From: Tethya wilhelma
Lineage: Eukaryota > Porifera > Demospongiae > Tethyida > Tethyidae
Assembly (NCBI GenBank): GCA_964030475.1
Contig: CAXIPT010000002.1
Coordinates: 13,694,421 to 13,758,420, forward strand
DNA length: 64,000 bases
Direction of reading: 5' to 3'
The notes beneath the pieces were generated by a model. It did no database searches. It saw nothing but the letters and a program-made list of their open reading frames with translations, and had not been told where the DNA came from. Positions 1-11,954 of the stretch are shown one piece after another (within the stretch, counting starts at the first letter, position 1; each line of letters begins with the position of its first letter). The position numbers and the translations under genes were made by a program.

Positions 1-1001
1 TCTGATCACAAGGCTCAAGTGGCTGCTTTGAGGAAGGCTATTCGCAACAAGAAGACTGAGAATGAAAAGGAGAAGATCCGACAGCTTGATGAACAGTATG
101 CAAGGAAGTCACAAGTACAAACTGAATTGATGAATGAGAGGCATGAAAAGGAGCTGGAGACACTCAGAGCAGAGCTAGATGCCAATATGAGGGAGCTTCA
201 GGAGATCCAGGTAAGTCAGTAGGAGTTGAAAGGATACCCATGATACTTAGCCTGCATGCATGCCAACACTTAAGGTGGGTTCACCATATCCGGTGTGTAC
301 ATCACACATTTTATACTTCACATTTGGTGGCACAGTTCAATGCAAGACATTGACAATGATTTACAAAAACTGTCTTATGTCGCATTACCATGTATGTGCA
401 TGTGAATGATGTTTTAAGGTAACACAATTGAATGTTTGTAAACCACCTATACATTGCTCGTATAGCTATCTTAGTTCACATGAGTCTTGTGATGATGTGT
501 TCATTCTATATACTTCAGAATGAGAAGAAAATGCAGCTGACTCAGCAAGAGACAAACAAAGTCAAGGAACGGGATGACCAGCACACACAGGAGCTGAGAG
601 ACTGGAGAGGAGAGTTGGGAAAGAGAAAACAGGTAAGTTTGTATGCACTGTGGCATCTATCCTGGTGTTAATATTCATTCTTTCATAAATGTTTTCCTTA
701 GAAACTTGAAGATGAGTTTAGAATTCGCCGTGAAGAGGAAGAAAAGTTCTACTCAGCGGACCGACCTCTACCAAAAGAGCTTAGGAAAACATTTTCCCTT
801 CCGAATGCCTCTGTCAGTCGAGCTGAAAGGATTGACAAGACTCGCTCTGTGACCAGCGTGACCAATTCTCCATTGAAGGAATCTTCTCAGAATAGTGGCT
901 CTCTTCAGGCCCTTGATGAGTTTGTCCTCAGTCAACCCTCGCTGGCAGAGATAGAGAGTGAGGAGCACTCGGACAGCGTCCCCAATGGAAACTCATCATA
1001 A
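1..1001 (+). CDS. SLK/STK10-like: SLK/STK10-family Ste20 kinase, C-terminal coiled-coil part (5' end outside window)
   Basis: Only the last three exons are present: 1-210 (continuing from the left), 519-632 and 702-1001, all joined in phase 0 with GT-AG introns. The protein starts as a charged helical coiled coil. It then has the segment QELRDWRGELGKRKQKLEDE followed by FRIRREEEEKFYSAD, which matches the end of the AT1-46-homology region that closes SLK and STK10. A Ser-rich tail of about 75 residues follows and ends at TAA. In the family this region mediates dimerisation and membrane/cytoskeleton association of a kinase that phosphorylates ERM proteins. The kinase domain would lie to the left of the window. 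A poly(A) signal lies 160 bp past the stop. Family assignment is firm; SLK versus STK10 cannot be decided and the sponge may have a single pro-orthologue. Confidence 0.85.
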
Positions 1002-1162
1002 ACTTCACAAACTGTGTGTGTGTACATGTGCATATCAGGTGTCTGCTCTTTGATAGTATTGTTTGTGCATGTTGTAATGCACGTTATGTATATTTATGAA
1101 TCAATTTTTTTTTGTAATCAAACGGAATAGTATTGTTTGTATTACCATAGACCTTCAGTACT

Positions 1163-1168
1163 AATAAA
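1163..1168 (+). terminator. Poly(A) signal AATAAA of the SLK/STK10-like gene
   Basis: Canonical AATAAA about 160 bp after the stop codon, in T-rich sequence. The 369-bp gap to the next start codon (1002-1370) otherwise holds only this 3' UTR and the short promoter/5' UTR of the renalase gene. Confidence 0.6.
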
Positions 1169-1370
1169 TTATTTTTGTATACTTAAATGTTTTATGTTTT
1201 TATTGATTGTGCGTTGATTTTCTTATTTCAGTGATAGCAGTCATAGGATTCGCGCGGGATATTAGCGCACCTGTACAAAAAATTGCATTCCAAGGTCATG
1301 TGAAACTACTTCCTGTGAATCAGTCCCGTACCTCTCTGGACCTAAAGAGTTCTATCACCGTCCACACAGC

Positions 1371-2489
1371 ATGGCAAAGAAGCTTCTAATTGTAGGAGCG
1401 GGGATCACTGGATCACTCACAGCTGCACTCCTCTCTAGACTTCCCGTAATTAGCCAGAAATTAGCAATAACACTATGGGATAAGGACAGAGGAGCTGGTG
1501 GTCGAATGTCCACTCACCAATACCAGAATCTCCATGTGGACATGGGTGGACAGTATGTTACTCATTTTAAGACAGAAGGGTGTGCGGAGTATGAGGAACT
1601 GAAAGATGCTATTTATGAAGAATTACTCTCAAATAAGATATTAGTTCCATTTGTTGGAAAAATTGAGAAAGCTTCACAGACAGAGGTAAATGTAGCGGGA
1701 GGGACACAGACTAATTCAGTACCAATTCTACAAAACTATGTTGCGCCAGATGGACTCAGTGCTATGGTGAAACACTTTTTGAAGAATTCAGTAGCAAAAA
1801 CATCCTTTCAGCACCAAATCTCACAAATAAATGTCAAGACTACCAGAGACAAAACGAAGGGAAAATCTTCAGTCGAGTGCAAAACTTCAACTGAATCTGC
1901 CAGTTTTGATGCAGTAATACTAACAATGCCTGTTCCACAGATCCTTGCATTAGATGGTAATTTTATGGAATCACTTGAACCAGAGGTGAAATCAAACCTA
2001 GCCAAGGTACAGTATCCCCCACGTTATGCTCTAGGATTGTTATATGATCCATCTACTGTTGCTGCTATGTCTACAGAAGTCTTTGATTTGGGATGGTCTG
2101 CCAAATACTTTGATGACCCAATCGTAAGTTACGCTTCCTGGGACTTGAGTAAACGTGGTGCAGATTTGAATAATGGAAGGGCACTCTTAGTTCACACAAG
2201 TGTACCATTTGGTATTGAACACATAGATACAGACAAGGAAGATGTCAAAGTAACTATGATGCAGAAAGTCAATGAGTTGATTCCAGGTCTTCCTAAGCCA
2301 GATGATTCAAACATAGTCCGATGGAGATACCCTCGTGTCTCACAACCTTATCCAGGCTCACCAGGCTATGTGATACTGTCACGTGATCCTCTGGTGGTTG
2401 CTACCGGTGACGGATTAACTGGACCTGGTTTTGAAAACTGCCTTAAAGCAGCTCAAGCAACCACCAAGTTGTTTGAAACAAGATATTAA
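1371..2489 (+). CDS. RNLS: Renalase (FAD-dependent amine-oxidase fold)
   Basis: Intronless 372-residue ORF. The N-terminus MAKKLLIVGAGITGS carries the Rossmann GxGxxG for FAD (residues 9-14). The second FAD-contacting motif WDKDRGAGGRMST follows at about 36-48, then DMGGQYVT. Downstream are VAPDGLSAMVKHFLK, LTMPVPQIL, RYALGLLYD and VHTSVPFGIEHI. The C-terminal dinucleotide-fold motif ATGDGLTGPGFENCLKAA closes the protein. All are in the order found in renalase. Vertebrate renalase is about 342 residues and oxidises aberrant dihydro-isomers of NAD(P)H. The extra length lies mainly in two loops rich in Thr/Ser/Lys. The ATG at 1371 is chosen because the FAD motif begins five residues later. No cleavable signal peptide is evident. 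A poly(A) signal lies at 2624. Confidence 0.93.
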   Translation: MAKKLLIVGAGITGSLTAALLSRLPVISQKLAITLWDKDRGAGGRMSTHQYQNLHVDMGGQYVTHFKTEGCAEYEELKDAIYEELLSNKILVPFVGKIEKASQTEVNVAGGTQTNSVPILQNYVAPDGLSAMVKHFLKNSVAKTSFQHQISQINVKTTRDKTKGKSSVECKTSTESASFDAVILTMPVPQILALDGNFMESLEPEVKSNLAKVQYPPRYALGLLYDPSTVAAMSTEVFDLGWSAKYFDDPIVSYASWDLSKRGADLNNGRALLVHTSVPFGIEHIDTDKEDVKVTMMQKVNELIPGLPKPDDSNIVRWRYPRVSQPYPGSPGYVILSRDPLVVATGDGLTGPGFENCLKAAQATTKLFETRY

Positions 2490-3404
2490 CACATGCAGTG
2501 TTTAATTATTTTTGAAGTTCATTTTGTGGATTGCTTATAGATGCTTGTGTACTGAATCTTACTGATTTGGAACCTTTAATTTATACTTTGCAAGTGTAGC
2601 TATTATAATCTTGCAAATTATGTAATAAAGTTAATAGACTCCTTGGAGTGCATAATTATGAATAATTATTATGCCCACATGAAAGTAATTTTGTTGATTC
2701 AAAGGAACAGGTTAAAATTTAAATTATACCACAGAAAACAAGTCTAGCTGGAAACACATTGTTAGATCCCTACAAAGAACCATGCATACTGTTGATCAAT
2801 GTACGTATTCATGCATAATTATCATATCGATGTTTGAATTATAGTACATTTCTTCCATATGATATAGACAACTGTTTCTAAAAGAGACGTGGCTATACTC
2901 CACTTAGTATACTTTTTCAGTGACCTAATCTCATCAGCCTCATGCAACATAACATCATTGGTGCTGCATGTGTTAGCTACACTAAAATGTACCCTTGTCT
3001 GAGCATTGTGTGTACATGTACCTTTAAGGACAGTACTGATTAATTGCAATAGCAAAAAAGTGCAGTAAATTTAAAAAAAAATTCTACTTTAATTTACATT
3101 TTTTCCCTTTAATTTTAGCTCCATGGCATACTCAAATTAGCAAATATGCATGTACCTGCCAATTAAATTCACTCTCCGGCTAAAATTTGTACCTGGTGTC
3201 CAAAGGTATAATATTGTGTACATGCCTTGTAAGTTTATAATTCTTATAGTAATTATACTGATCAACAATCATGGTGTCTATTTCCGACTCTATTAACTTA
3301 AAATGATAAATTAAGTGAAACAAAAACTAAAACGTTGTATAGGTTACACTTCGCACAAGAATGGAATCAAGCATACATGTATATACTCACTATATGTGTC
3401 AGTT
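2490..3404. other. Intergenic region between convergent genes
   Basis: AT-rich 3' flanks of renalase (+) and the death-array GTPase (-). AATAAA at 2624-2629 probably ends the renalase transcript. No coding exon with good splice sites, RNA gene or repeat was recognised in the remaining sequence; short ORFs here have no recognisable composition. Confidence 0.6.
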
Positions 3405-6400
3405 TCATTGGTTCTTCAGAGCTTGTTGAAGTTTAAGAGCATCCTGTTTGAAATCAAGGTCATCTAAAAGTTCTAGGATTCCCTCCCAACCCACATCATA
3501 ATCTTCACACCCATAGTTAAGCCAATGTTGGAAAACAGAGCGGCAGCAATCTTCTGGGTTTCTATGATATGTGGTCTCCCAGGCCTCTAGTGTCTGGTAT
3601 TCAACTCCTAGACGATGACCAATTCTTTTCCAAGAATTCATCACTGCCCTCAAAATACTTATTTTCTCTTTCTTTCCATCTGCAGTCTTCCATTTTAGGA
3701 GATCCAAGTTTTTCAAAGTCAGACCTACATATATAATTATAATTAATATCATAATACATGTAACTGATATTGCAGCATGATGTTATGATTATGACAGATC
3801 TATGCATGTTATAATGATGACAGAAATTACCACACTCCTTCTTTGATGCTTGAGGTGGTGGTTTTGCAGTGGATTGAATACTGTCAGTATTTTTCGCCGG
3901 TGGTGCTATATTCAATGAAAGAATGAGGATTTTCATGATGAACGTTAACACCAGAGACTCTATCATGCAGTGCCAGTATAACTACATGAGACAGTTAACT
4001 CCTCACTCACCAGGAATAATTCTATCCTTGAACCATACTTTGTGTTTCTCTGAAAGAATCTCATACACTGAGTTCTGTTTGGAACAAGTCATCAGTTTAC
4101 CATTTTTAGAAATATTGGCTGAGTGAGCAGACAGTATAGAAACTGGGTCATGTTTTTTGCATGTTGAGTGACTTGTGCTAGAGCTCTGTGTGACCTGCTC
4201 AGAGTGTTTGTTGCTGCAACAGATAAAGGCAACTTGAGGGAGTGATTTACCATATCCTAGCCTTTGTGAGGACTCAATAATTCCACAAAAGACTGTTTCT
4301 TGAATTTCTGGACAAATTTCTTCACAAACTTCATCAGCAATCAAGGTGTCGACTTGTATACTAACTTTAAAATAGGTCGAAAATGAGTCTGTAACAGTCA
4401 CACTGCCAGGATAGTTACCTGGCATAACAAACTGAACACAGTTTCGAGCAGGTCTGTTTGCTAGCTTCATAAGTCGCCACTTTGCTGTAGTAAGAAGGTA
4501 AGTTATGAGCTGACAGAAAATACCTAGCATGGGACCACCATCAGGAAACTCGAACAAAAGCAGTGGAACTGCATTTTCAGAAGACATTGAAGTTAAAATT
4601 TCTTCAGTATTGACTTGTAGCAGACAGGGAACTAGATATTCATTGGTATCTATCGCTGCAAGTATTCGTAGATGTTCATATACTTTTATTAGGTCTTCAT
4701 GCATGAATAGGTCAGGAAAATAGTGAGAAGGAAATTTCTTCAATATCTCCAGTGTTATGATCCCTCGGTCACGAAACTCTTTGACAGCACCATCAGTAGC
4801 TTGCTGACTAGGATTGAATCGTAGTTGAAAAACATACTCAACAAGTTCTGAGATTTTGGTAAGCAAAACTTGGGCATCAGCAAACACAACTTGAGGAAGA
4901 ATATTCTCATAGTAGAAGAGAAACTTGTGACGATGGAGATAAAGTAAAGCACTGGCAAATGATTCCTCAGTAAAGAAAAAGGGAGCAGCAACCTTGAATA
5001 TTTCATTTCGAGAAAAGACTCTCCTGCTAACTTCTGAGCCTTGCACTAACCTTTGGATAGCTAATTCTAAACAAAACCATTGTAGTGGAATCTCAACTGA
5101 TGGAACTCGCAGGCTACTTAAGATTTCTCTTTCTAAACCCTCAATAACATCCTCATCCTCATTGCTGGGATCTTTAGCATTTATTGAAAATAAAATATCC
5201 ACCAAATCTTGACTAACAAAGATCACTTTGCTTTCCATATCAGCCTCAACTAACATTTGGCGGAGTTTTTCATTTTTTTCTTTTCTTGTTTCAGTGGTAC
5301 ATTTATACTCAAGGTCCCGATGAGTGCCAACAAACACAAATTTAGTGCCTTCACTCTTGGAGGTTTGTGATTTTACAGCTTGTAAACAGTGCTTGATAAT
5401 TTGCTTATGAGATAAAGTTGATTGGTATGGCTTTCCAATTCTATTTCCCTTAACATCATAGTATTCAACCAGCGGGTGTTCTTCTAGGCTTTCTGAGAGC
5501 TTGACAATAAAAATGCCAAGAGCAGTGTTATCGATAAAGAGGGGCAAGATCTCATGAAATTGAGGTTGCCCTCCACTGTCTATAACATTCAAGAACCGCT
5601 GGTTGAACAACTTTAAAGAAAGTCTTTTTGGACCAGCATGAAGGCGACGCAACAACTCATACTCTAACCCATGTCTTCTAGCCATGCCTTTTCTTGTGTT
5701 TATTGGGATTGCTTCTTTGTTTGCTTGAGGTTCATTTTGCACTGAGAAGATGGTAGGTGAAATCTTAGTGAATTCACTGATTTCTTGTGAGGGAGTCGTT
5801 CCATGGCATTTACTACTAGCATCTTTGCTTATTCCTTCTGCTATGTCTTTAGCCGTACAAGCAATCATCTCTGCAAGATCATCCTGAGTTATTTCCTTCA
5901 ACTTTGTACTCTGTACACCTAACTTTGTGCGAGCTATTGTACGGATTGGCTTTTTTGCACATGGTGTACTTATACGAATGCTGGGAGAAGTACGACCTAA
6001 CAGCCGATCTAGAAATGTTGACTTTCCTACTCCAGCTGCACCTGATATGTAGACATTTGCATTTTCACAAACAACATGACCTATCTTCATAGCCACAGTG
6101 AATTGCTGATCTGCATCTTTGCTAACTGTAGCATGGACAAGTATGTGTGTATTTATGTAGGGTGAGGATGAGTGTACATAATTATATGCATCCTGTACAG
6201 CAAGGTACGAATTTTGTCGTATTTTGCTGGAAGAGCACTAATTCAAATTTTCATTTGTGAAACATTAAATGGATGCATATGTTATGATGCACATGTTCAC
6301 CAATACATGTGGTATGAGTGCACATCCTATAATAGACCACACCCATAGCCGCGCAAGCCTACGCTTGGCGGTAGAATTTGAGCCAATGTGGGAGGTAGCT

Positions 6401-9400
6401 CAATCAGAGATGGCTGCTTCCATTTAGTTTTTTGAGTGGGTTAGTTACTATAACATAACGTATGACAGTTGCCAGTGTATGATTGAAGCTTATTTCTATA
6501 TGGAATTTATCTTTTCTGCCGAATTCTGCTGACAGTGTGAAAGACTATGATAAACAGCCAGCGATTCTCACAAGCCCCACCCTTAACCATCAAAATTCTG
6601 TTTATGCAAAACTTTAGTACAACAGTATATTTATTGTGATCACAGTGGTGACGGTTGGTATCAGTATGAGATGGTTCAACTTCAACTCCAAAGTTGATGC
6701 ATCGATGGTAGGGTCACCAATTAAGGGGTGGGACTGGTCAGTTGCCAATCAGGTAAAAAACCATATAAAACCAACTACCTGTGTTGCAACTAGCTACTAA
6801 GATCTCTGGTTGCAGCTCGTGTAGAGGGAACTACTGACTTCTGAAAGATCAACTGGAGATAGCATGAATACACACAAGTGGATAAAGCTGTTATAGGAAT
6901 ATAACAATTCAGCTCCTGGGCATAGTCTTTCACAACAGAATTTAGCAGAAAAGATAAATTTCCATAGAAATAAGCTTCAATTATACACTGGCAACTGTCA
7001 TGTTATGTTGTGATAACTAACCCGCTCAAACAACTAAGTGAAGGCAACCATCTCTGATTGAGCTACCTCCCACATTGACTCAAATTCTGCTGCCAAGTGG
7101 AGGCGCACACGGCTATAGTGTAAGGTCTATTATTACAAGCCTGCATGGGCATTTAAACTTCTCTACATGTACTATACTTTACCATAGATAATATATAAAA
7201 ATTCGGCACCCCTAATTATCAGCACCATATGCTGAATTGTTAAGTTTGCCTCTAATTTTCAGCAAAAGTCGTCATGTGTATTATACTAGAAACTATTATG
7301 CAATTGAGCATGCATGCATGGGGCTTGCATGCGAAATAATCTCTAAAAATTCAGCAAAACTCAAACATATTTAATTTTTTTTGTGCCAAATTTTAGGATA
7401 TACGGTATTATAACAAAATAATTACCCAAGGTTGTGACATGCAATGCTTTGCCTAAAAACCTCCATTCCTAGGATTTTTACTTCACTTTGGCATATAAGG
7501 AATGTTGTCATTGGACAATATTAGATGGCTTTTTGTGTAACTTTATAATACAGTTATGTGTACATAAAATTATACCATTGACATATTTGGTAATGACATA
7601 GTTAGCCCTAGCTGTCATTCCAATAGTCTTTAGTGCATCAGCAATCTTCTCCCATGAGATATGGCGGCGGTTGGTGGTGATGTGGTCCACTATAGACTCC
7701 TTCATCTCCTGAATACCCTCACTAGTGGCGCTGACAATGGCCCTAGCTTGATCATCCCATACACCAGAGTAACCACAAAACTGCCACAATTGTTTCTTTG
7801 TTTTGACTTCATCCAATGCTTCAATCAGTCTCTCCTTTGAGAGAGTGGGCTCTGTTTAAGCAGAATATGATACAAATTACCTAAGTGAAATCTTTAATCA
7901 GTATAATTGAGATCAAGAGTCCATAATCTGAAGGGGAAGATGCATACACTCAAAGCAGTGTGCTGGGTCCAGAAATTCTAAGTGGAGATTTTAATCTTGT
8001 AGCAAACAAAATTTGCGTACATTAAGGACATTATTATTAGCGGGTATTAGTTTTAATTAGTGATTGATGTAGCAAATAAAAAGTATTTTCACTAATTTGA
8101 GTAAAATAGAGAAATGAAAAAATTAATTCGCTGAATTAATACCCACCAAATTCACTCTCCCTAAAATCTGTTAATAAATTAATTAATAAAATTAATAGTA
8201 TCCTTAAGGTGAAGCTATACCCACTTTTTGGTCAAATAGCGTCTGTAAATAATCATGTATATATTATGTGGTTGGCATTGTATTGGCAGCACAATCAGTA
8301 TGAGAACTAGAATAGTGAGTTTTATGCTGCAAACTGATGAGATGCCAGTATAGATTTCTGTGGTGACCAGTGATTCTGAGGCAATTGAGATCTAGCTTTT
8401 GCATGACATTGTACTATCATAATATGATTAATGTGGAGCCACACCTTTTCTCAAACAAAAGGGTGATTCTGTGGAAATGTCTGGATCTGCAACTGCAAAG
8501 TCAGAATTATAGGTTCTTTTGTACATCCACCCCAACAAACATTACATGCAAGGATAGGCTGGGAGTTTGCAAATTATAAACAACTTTGAGCTGAGCAAAA
8601 ATAACTTCGCTTCAGCCATGCAGTGAATGTTATGAGTGAACTCTTACTGGGCATTCTTAAACACGTATGACTCTGACATACCTTCTTGAATGAATTTCAG
8701 TGCTTTATTCAAAGCAGCTGTCTCCCCTTTAACCACTAGTGCTCTAACCACCCTTTCCCAAGTAGGGTCAGGGTGGTACTTAAGGAAATGCTCAGTAGAC
8801 TTCACCATGGATTCTTCATTTGTGGAGCAGGTTGTCTGTATTTTGTCTAGTGCAGTAGAACTAATGCCTCCAAGGAGGCCATGAGTGGGATCACCCCACA
8901 CAACATTATCTTCTTTCCAAAACTCTCTCCAGTTGGTTGATACTTCATTAATCACAGTGTTAAGGTTTGTAAAGTTGAGGGAGGAATCTACATGAAAGAG
9001 GTACATGTATACTTTGACAATTACACAGATGGCTATAATATAATATTTTATTATAATACTGTATGTATATGCAGGAATCATGACCATGCAATGTCATGGT
9101 AGTAAGCATGCAGGTAATAATGGTATAGTTACAAACATTTGAAGCTGCATACCATCAAGTGTGTTATAATAGTGTTTCGACATCTCCAGTGCTGCCAGTT
9201 CTTCTGCCTCAAACAAATGTCCAGACAGTAGCTGCCAAGAACAGAAGGGATGATAAGCTAAGAATATGTGTATACCTGCCTCAACTCTTTCCTTATCAGA
9301 TAAAAATTTCTTCTCAATATCCTTAGTCTGGCAGTGTGCAAGATGAAGAACCCCCTTCCATCCACCAACTGTCTTCTCCATTACAGCTAAAACATTCTCA

Positions 9401-11680
9401 AATGTGAGAGTTTCATCTGAAGAGATCAAACAATTACATTAGAAACCTACATGGAGTGCACTTCAGCTACCTATGCACCTTGTAGTGGTTCAGCATACTT
9501 CTTTAACTTGTCAGCAACTGTTGCCTCATTATTGTCTTCTAATGCCCTTATTAAGAGCCTCCACGATTGAGGATAAAGTCCATTTCCCTGGCAAAATGCA
9601 TCCACTGCTTTCCTGTAGTACTCTTCTCTAGATTTATACTCATCACATTCACCTGTATACGTGTCATGTTTGAATCACTCACTTGAAGTACATCATACAT
9701 ACCATCATCAAATGCTTACCGAGTATGTGCTTTTGAAGGCCACCAAGTAAGCTATCTATCAGTTTATCCCAGTTGAGAGGCACTTCTTGAAGAATTGGGA
9801 ATACATTCTCAACAGTCAATTCTGGAACTTGATGGAAGATCGACCGATTATTTTTTGCATAGTTTGTTCATATTCTTTCATAGTTATTGAGATCACTATA
9901 GTATACTGTCAAGATATTTTTGGTCCACCAAAATTTTAGTCCAGGAAGGACTCTTAGACTAGTGCGCATGCATACCAATGGTTAATAATTAATTATAGCC
10001 ATTACAGTATATTAATAAAGTTTTAGTCATTGAAGTAATTATAGTTTGCTTTTCAGTTAGGATTGAGCGAGCCTCTGCACAGTCTGTATCAGTCATGTAG
10101 TCACCCGTCATCTTTCGCGATATTCGGTTTTAGCATGCATGCAGCTGCATACCCAGTGCCTGCTAAATTTGGACATCATAATATTTTATATATATACAGG
10201 TTAGACACACTCGAATCATGTGAGCAAGGTTGTCTAGCTGTGATGGTGATATTTCATCATGCCCTTTGACCCTCGGCTAACTTGCTAGTGGCTATTAGCC
10301 TCTCAGAGACTAGTATACACAGTCCTGTCAATAGTGGCCCTGGAAGCCAAGCATTCATACATTCTAAGTAAGCACAGACCAGAAGCTCTAATAATTTATA
10401 TAACAACACAATTACTATTAGATCTGGCCTCAGCAAGGGGACCAAGTTGAAAGAGTGTTTTGTTGTTTTTTTTGAAAAAAAAAATGGTCGGACTCCAGGG
10501 AACCATGGCAAACCGTGGTAATTTCAGGACCAAAATTCCAGTTACAGTACTAGTATTATTGTACATGTGTATGTTTTTTGTTTTTTTACAACAATAATTA
10601 TACATCACTTAGCTCACTGTATATATACAGCTATATTGTTGTACACGTGTCATCTGAGAACTGCATGCATACATATGACATACAGTTCAGTAGCCTTATA
10701 CCTGTAACCAGGCCCCTCCATTAATGAAGTAGAAGAGTTTGAGAGTCTGGTATGCACTACAGCGATGTGGTATTAGGGGCTCAGACTCTGAGCAGGCAGA
10801 AGCTCAAGTGAAGTGGCCAGACCAGAGGCAAATCTCCTGTGCACATCAAGTTCTGAAGAAACATGCCCTAGCTTGTATTAGGATTGAGGGTCACCGGTCG
10901 GAGTCTGGGGGCACACTTCCCAAAAAAATGCCCTGAGATTAATTCTGGCCATGTAGCAATTTTAAGACAAATATACAATACATGCACTGAGTTTATAACT
11001 GTTGACTACAGTGTAGTCTATGTAAATAACTATTACCAACTTGAAGAAGGGGCCTGGATACAACTGTACAGCTGTTGTTTGTGGGTGTAGTACGCAATTT
11101 TCAGTGTAGTATCATTTTGTTATAGTAATAATTTATAAAAATTATGTTACAATGATCATTATGGAAGCACTGAACACATTCCGGCGGGCCACTGATCTCC
11201 ATCATGAGTGCACTCAGGCTTGTCAGCTAATAATAATTATAAGCACAACAAACATTCTCACAATGATAAGGATGCTGCAGTCAGCATTTTATATCAAGTT
11301 ACACACAAAGGTATTCACCTGGGTCTCTCCCAACTTTTCTAAGGAGGAATCTACTGAGACGGTGTGGCCTCCTACGCTAGCTATCACCGACTAGTACTCA
11401 GGCAGTTTTGTCAGTCGCAGCTTTATTGCGGTATACCATAGATGGTAATTATTATAATACTACGGGTACTAAAATGTATAATTTAATATTATCTGTACTG
11501 TACACATGACGACAAGATGTGCGGCGGCTATACGCCGAGTGGCCTAGCCGGCCCGGGGGGCGGTAAACTTTCGCCTAATATCACTCTACTCAAGCACGTC
11601 ACGGTAATTTATATTGTTCACTAACCTCTAGACTTGAGGCCACCTTCGCCATCACTAATACAATCATTGACTGCCATCAT
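3405..11680 (-). CDS. Death-fold array - Roc-like GTPase - death domain protein (9 exons, about 1,230 aa)
   Basis: Exons in transcript order: 11680-11626, 9827-9720, 9652-9479, 9416-9153, 8987-8682, 7851-7576, 6125-4011, 3905-3831, 3724-3405. All eight introns are phase 1 and the frame closes. Residues 19-394 hold four death-fold repeats: the first spans exons 2-3 and the next three have one exon each. Each ends in the helix pattern SW..L..AL......A (for example SWRLLIRALEDNNEAT, TWERVVRALVVKGETA, SWEKIADALKTIGMTA). Exon 7 is a GTPase with P-loop GAAGVGKST (about 423), G3 DSGGQPQFHE (about 577) and G4-like THRD (about 662). G1 and G3 are separated by an unusually long insert, and a COR-like region follows. 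Exon 9 is a canonical death domain (WKRIGHRLGV..LEAWE, VGWEGILELLDDL). The architecture suggests a switchable death-fold adaptor in apoptosis or innate immunity, related to ROCO/STAND proteins; this is inference. The first exon (MMAVNDCISDGEGGLKSR) is the least certain part. Confidence 0.78.
6329..7136. mobile_element. Foldback / MITE-like element with long inverted arms (about 0.8 kb)
   Basis: The left arm (about 6329-6560) starts AATAGACCACACCCATAGCC. It reappears as an imperfect reverse complement at about 6905-7136, ending GGCTATAGTGTAAGGTCTAT. Shared blocks include the reverse-complement pair GAGCTACCTCCCACATTG / CAATGTGGGAGGTAGCTC. A second, shorter inverted pair lies inside (AGCCCCACCCTTAACC near 6573 and AATTAAGGGGTGGGACT near 6720). 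There is no transposase ORF, so it is non-autonomous. The element sits in intron 6 of the death-array GTPase gene. The target duplication may be TA. Confidence 0.75.
7181..7410. mobile_element. Degenerate MITE-like element
   Basis: Begins TACCATAGATAATATATAA.. AATTCGGCAC and ends GTGCCAAATTTTAGGATATACGGTA. The ends are imperfect inverted repeats, and the outer end TACCGTATA matches the MITEs at 13510 and 27914. No coding potential. It lies in the same intron as the element at 6329. This is a tentative call because the arms have drifted. Confidence 0.4.
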
Positions 11681-11954
11681 GACATTGATAAACGAGGCTG
11701 AATGCCAATGGACTGGAATTCACGATCATCTAGTACTACGGATCAATAAACAACAGGTCAAAGGCCAAGTGGAACCCTTCCGTTATCGCGATTAATATTT
11801 CACTGTGCGATAATTTTTTTTACGCGATACATAAAATATATGCGCCTGGAGGGCGTTATTAGGAAAGGTCAAGCAAAGGTCAACAATTTTGAACCTCCTA
11901 TATAGATCCTTAGTCTCACAGGCGTGAGGGTGTCTCTACGTCACGCAGGGATCA
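11681..11954. promoter_or_regulatory. Divergent promoter between death-array GTPase gene (-) and FAM204A (+)
   Basis: The two predicted start codons are 274 bp apart on opposite strands. Within the gap, AGGTCA-A-AGGCCA (11755-11767) is a direct repeat with 1-bp spacing, and two exact AGGTCA half-sites (11866-11871 and 11877-11882) form a direct repeat with 5-bp spacing. Such spacings are classic nuclear-receptor sites, so HNF4/RXR-type control is possible. No TATA box is evident at a fixed distance from either start. The extent depends on the predicted first exon of the GTPase gene. Confidence 0.5.

Noticed and set aside
10063..11394. Several 65-85-codon ORFs in the first intron of the death-array gene
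   Set aside because: No domain, no suitable phase 1 splice sites, and composition unlike the neighbouring exons. A weak inverted pair (CCAGGCCCCTCC near 10708 and GAAGGGGCCTGG near 11046) was too short to call an element.
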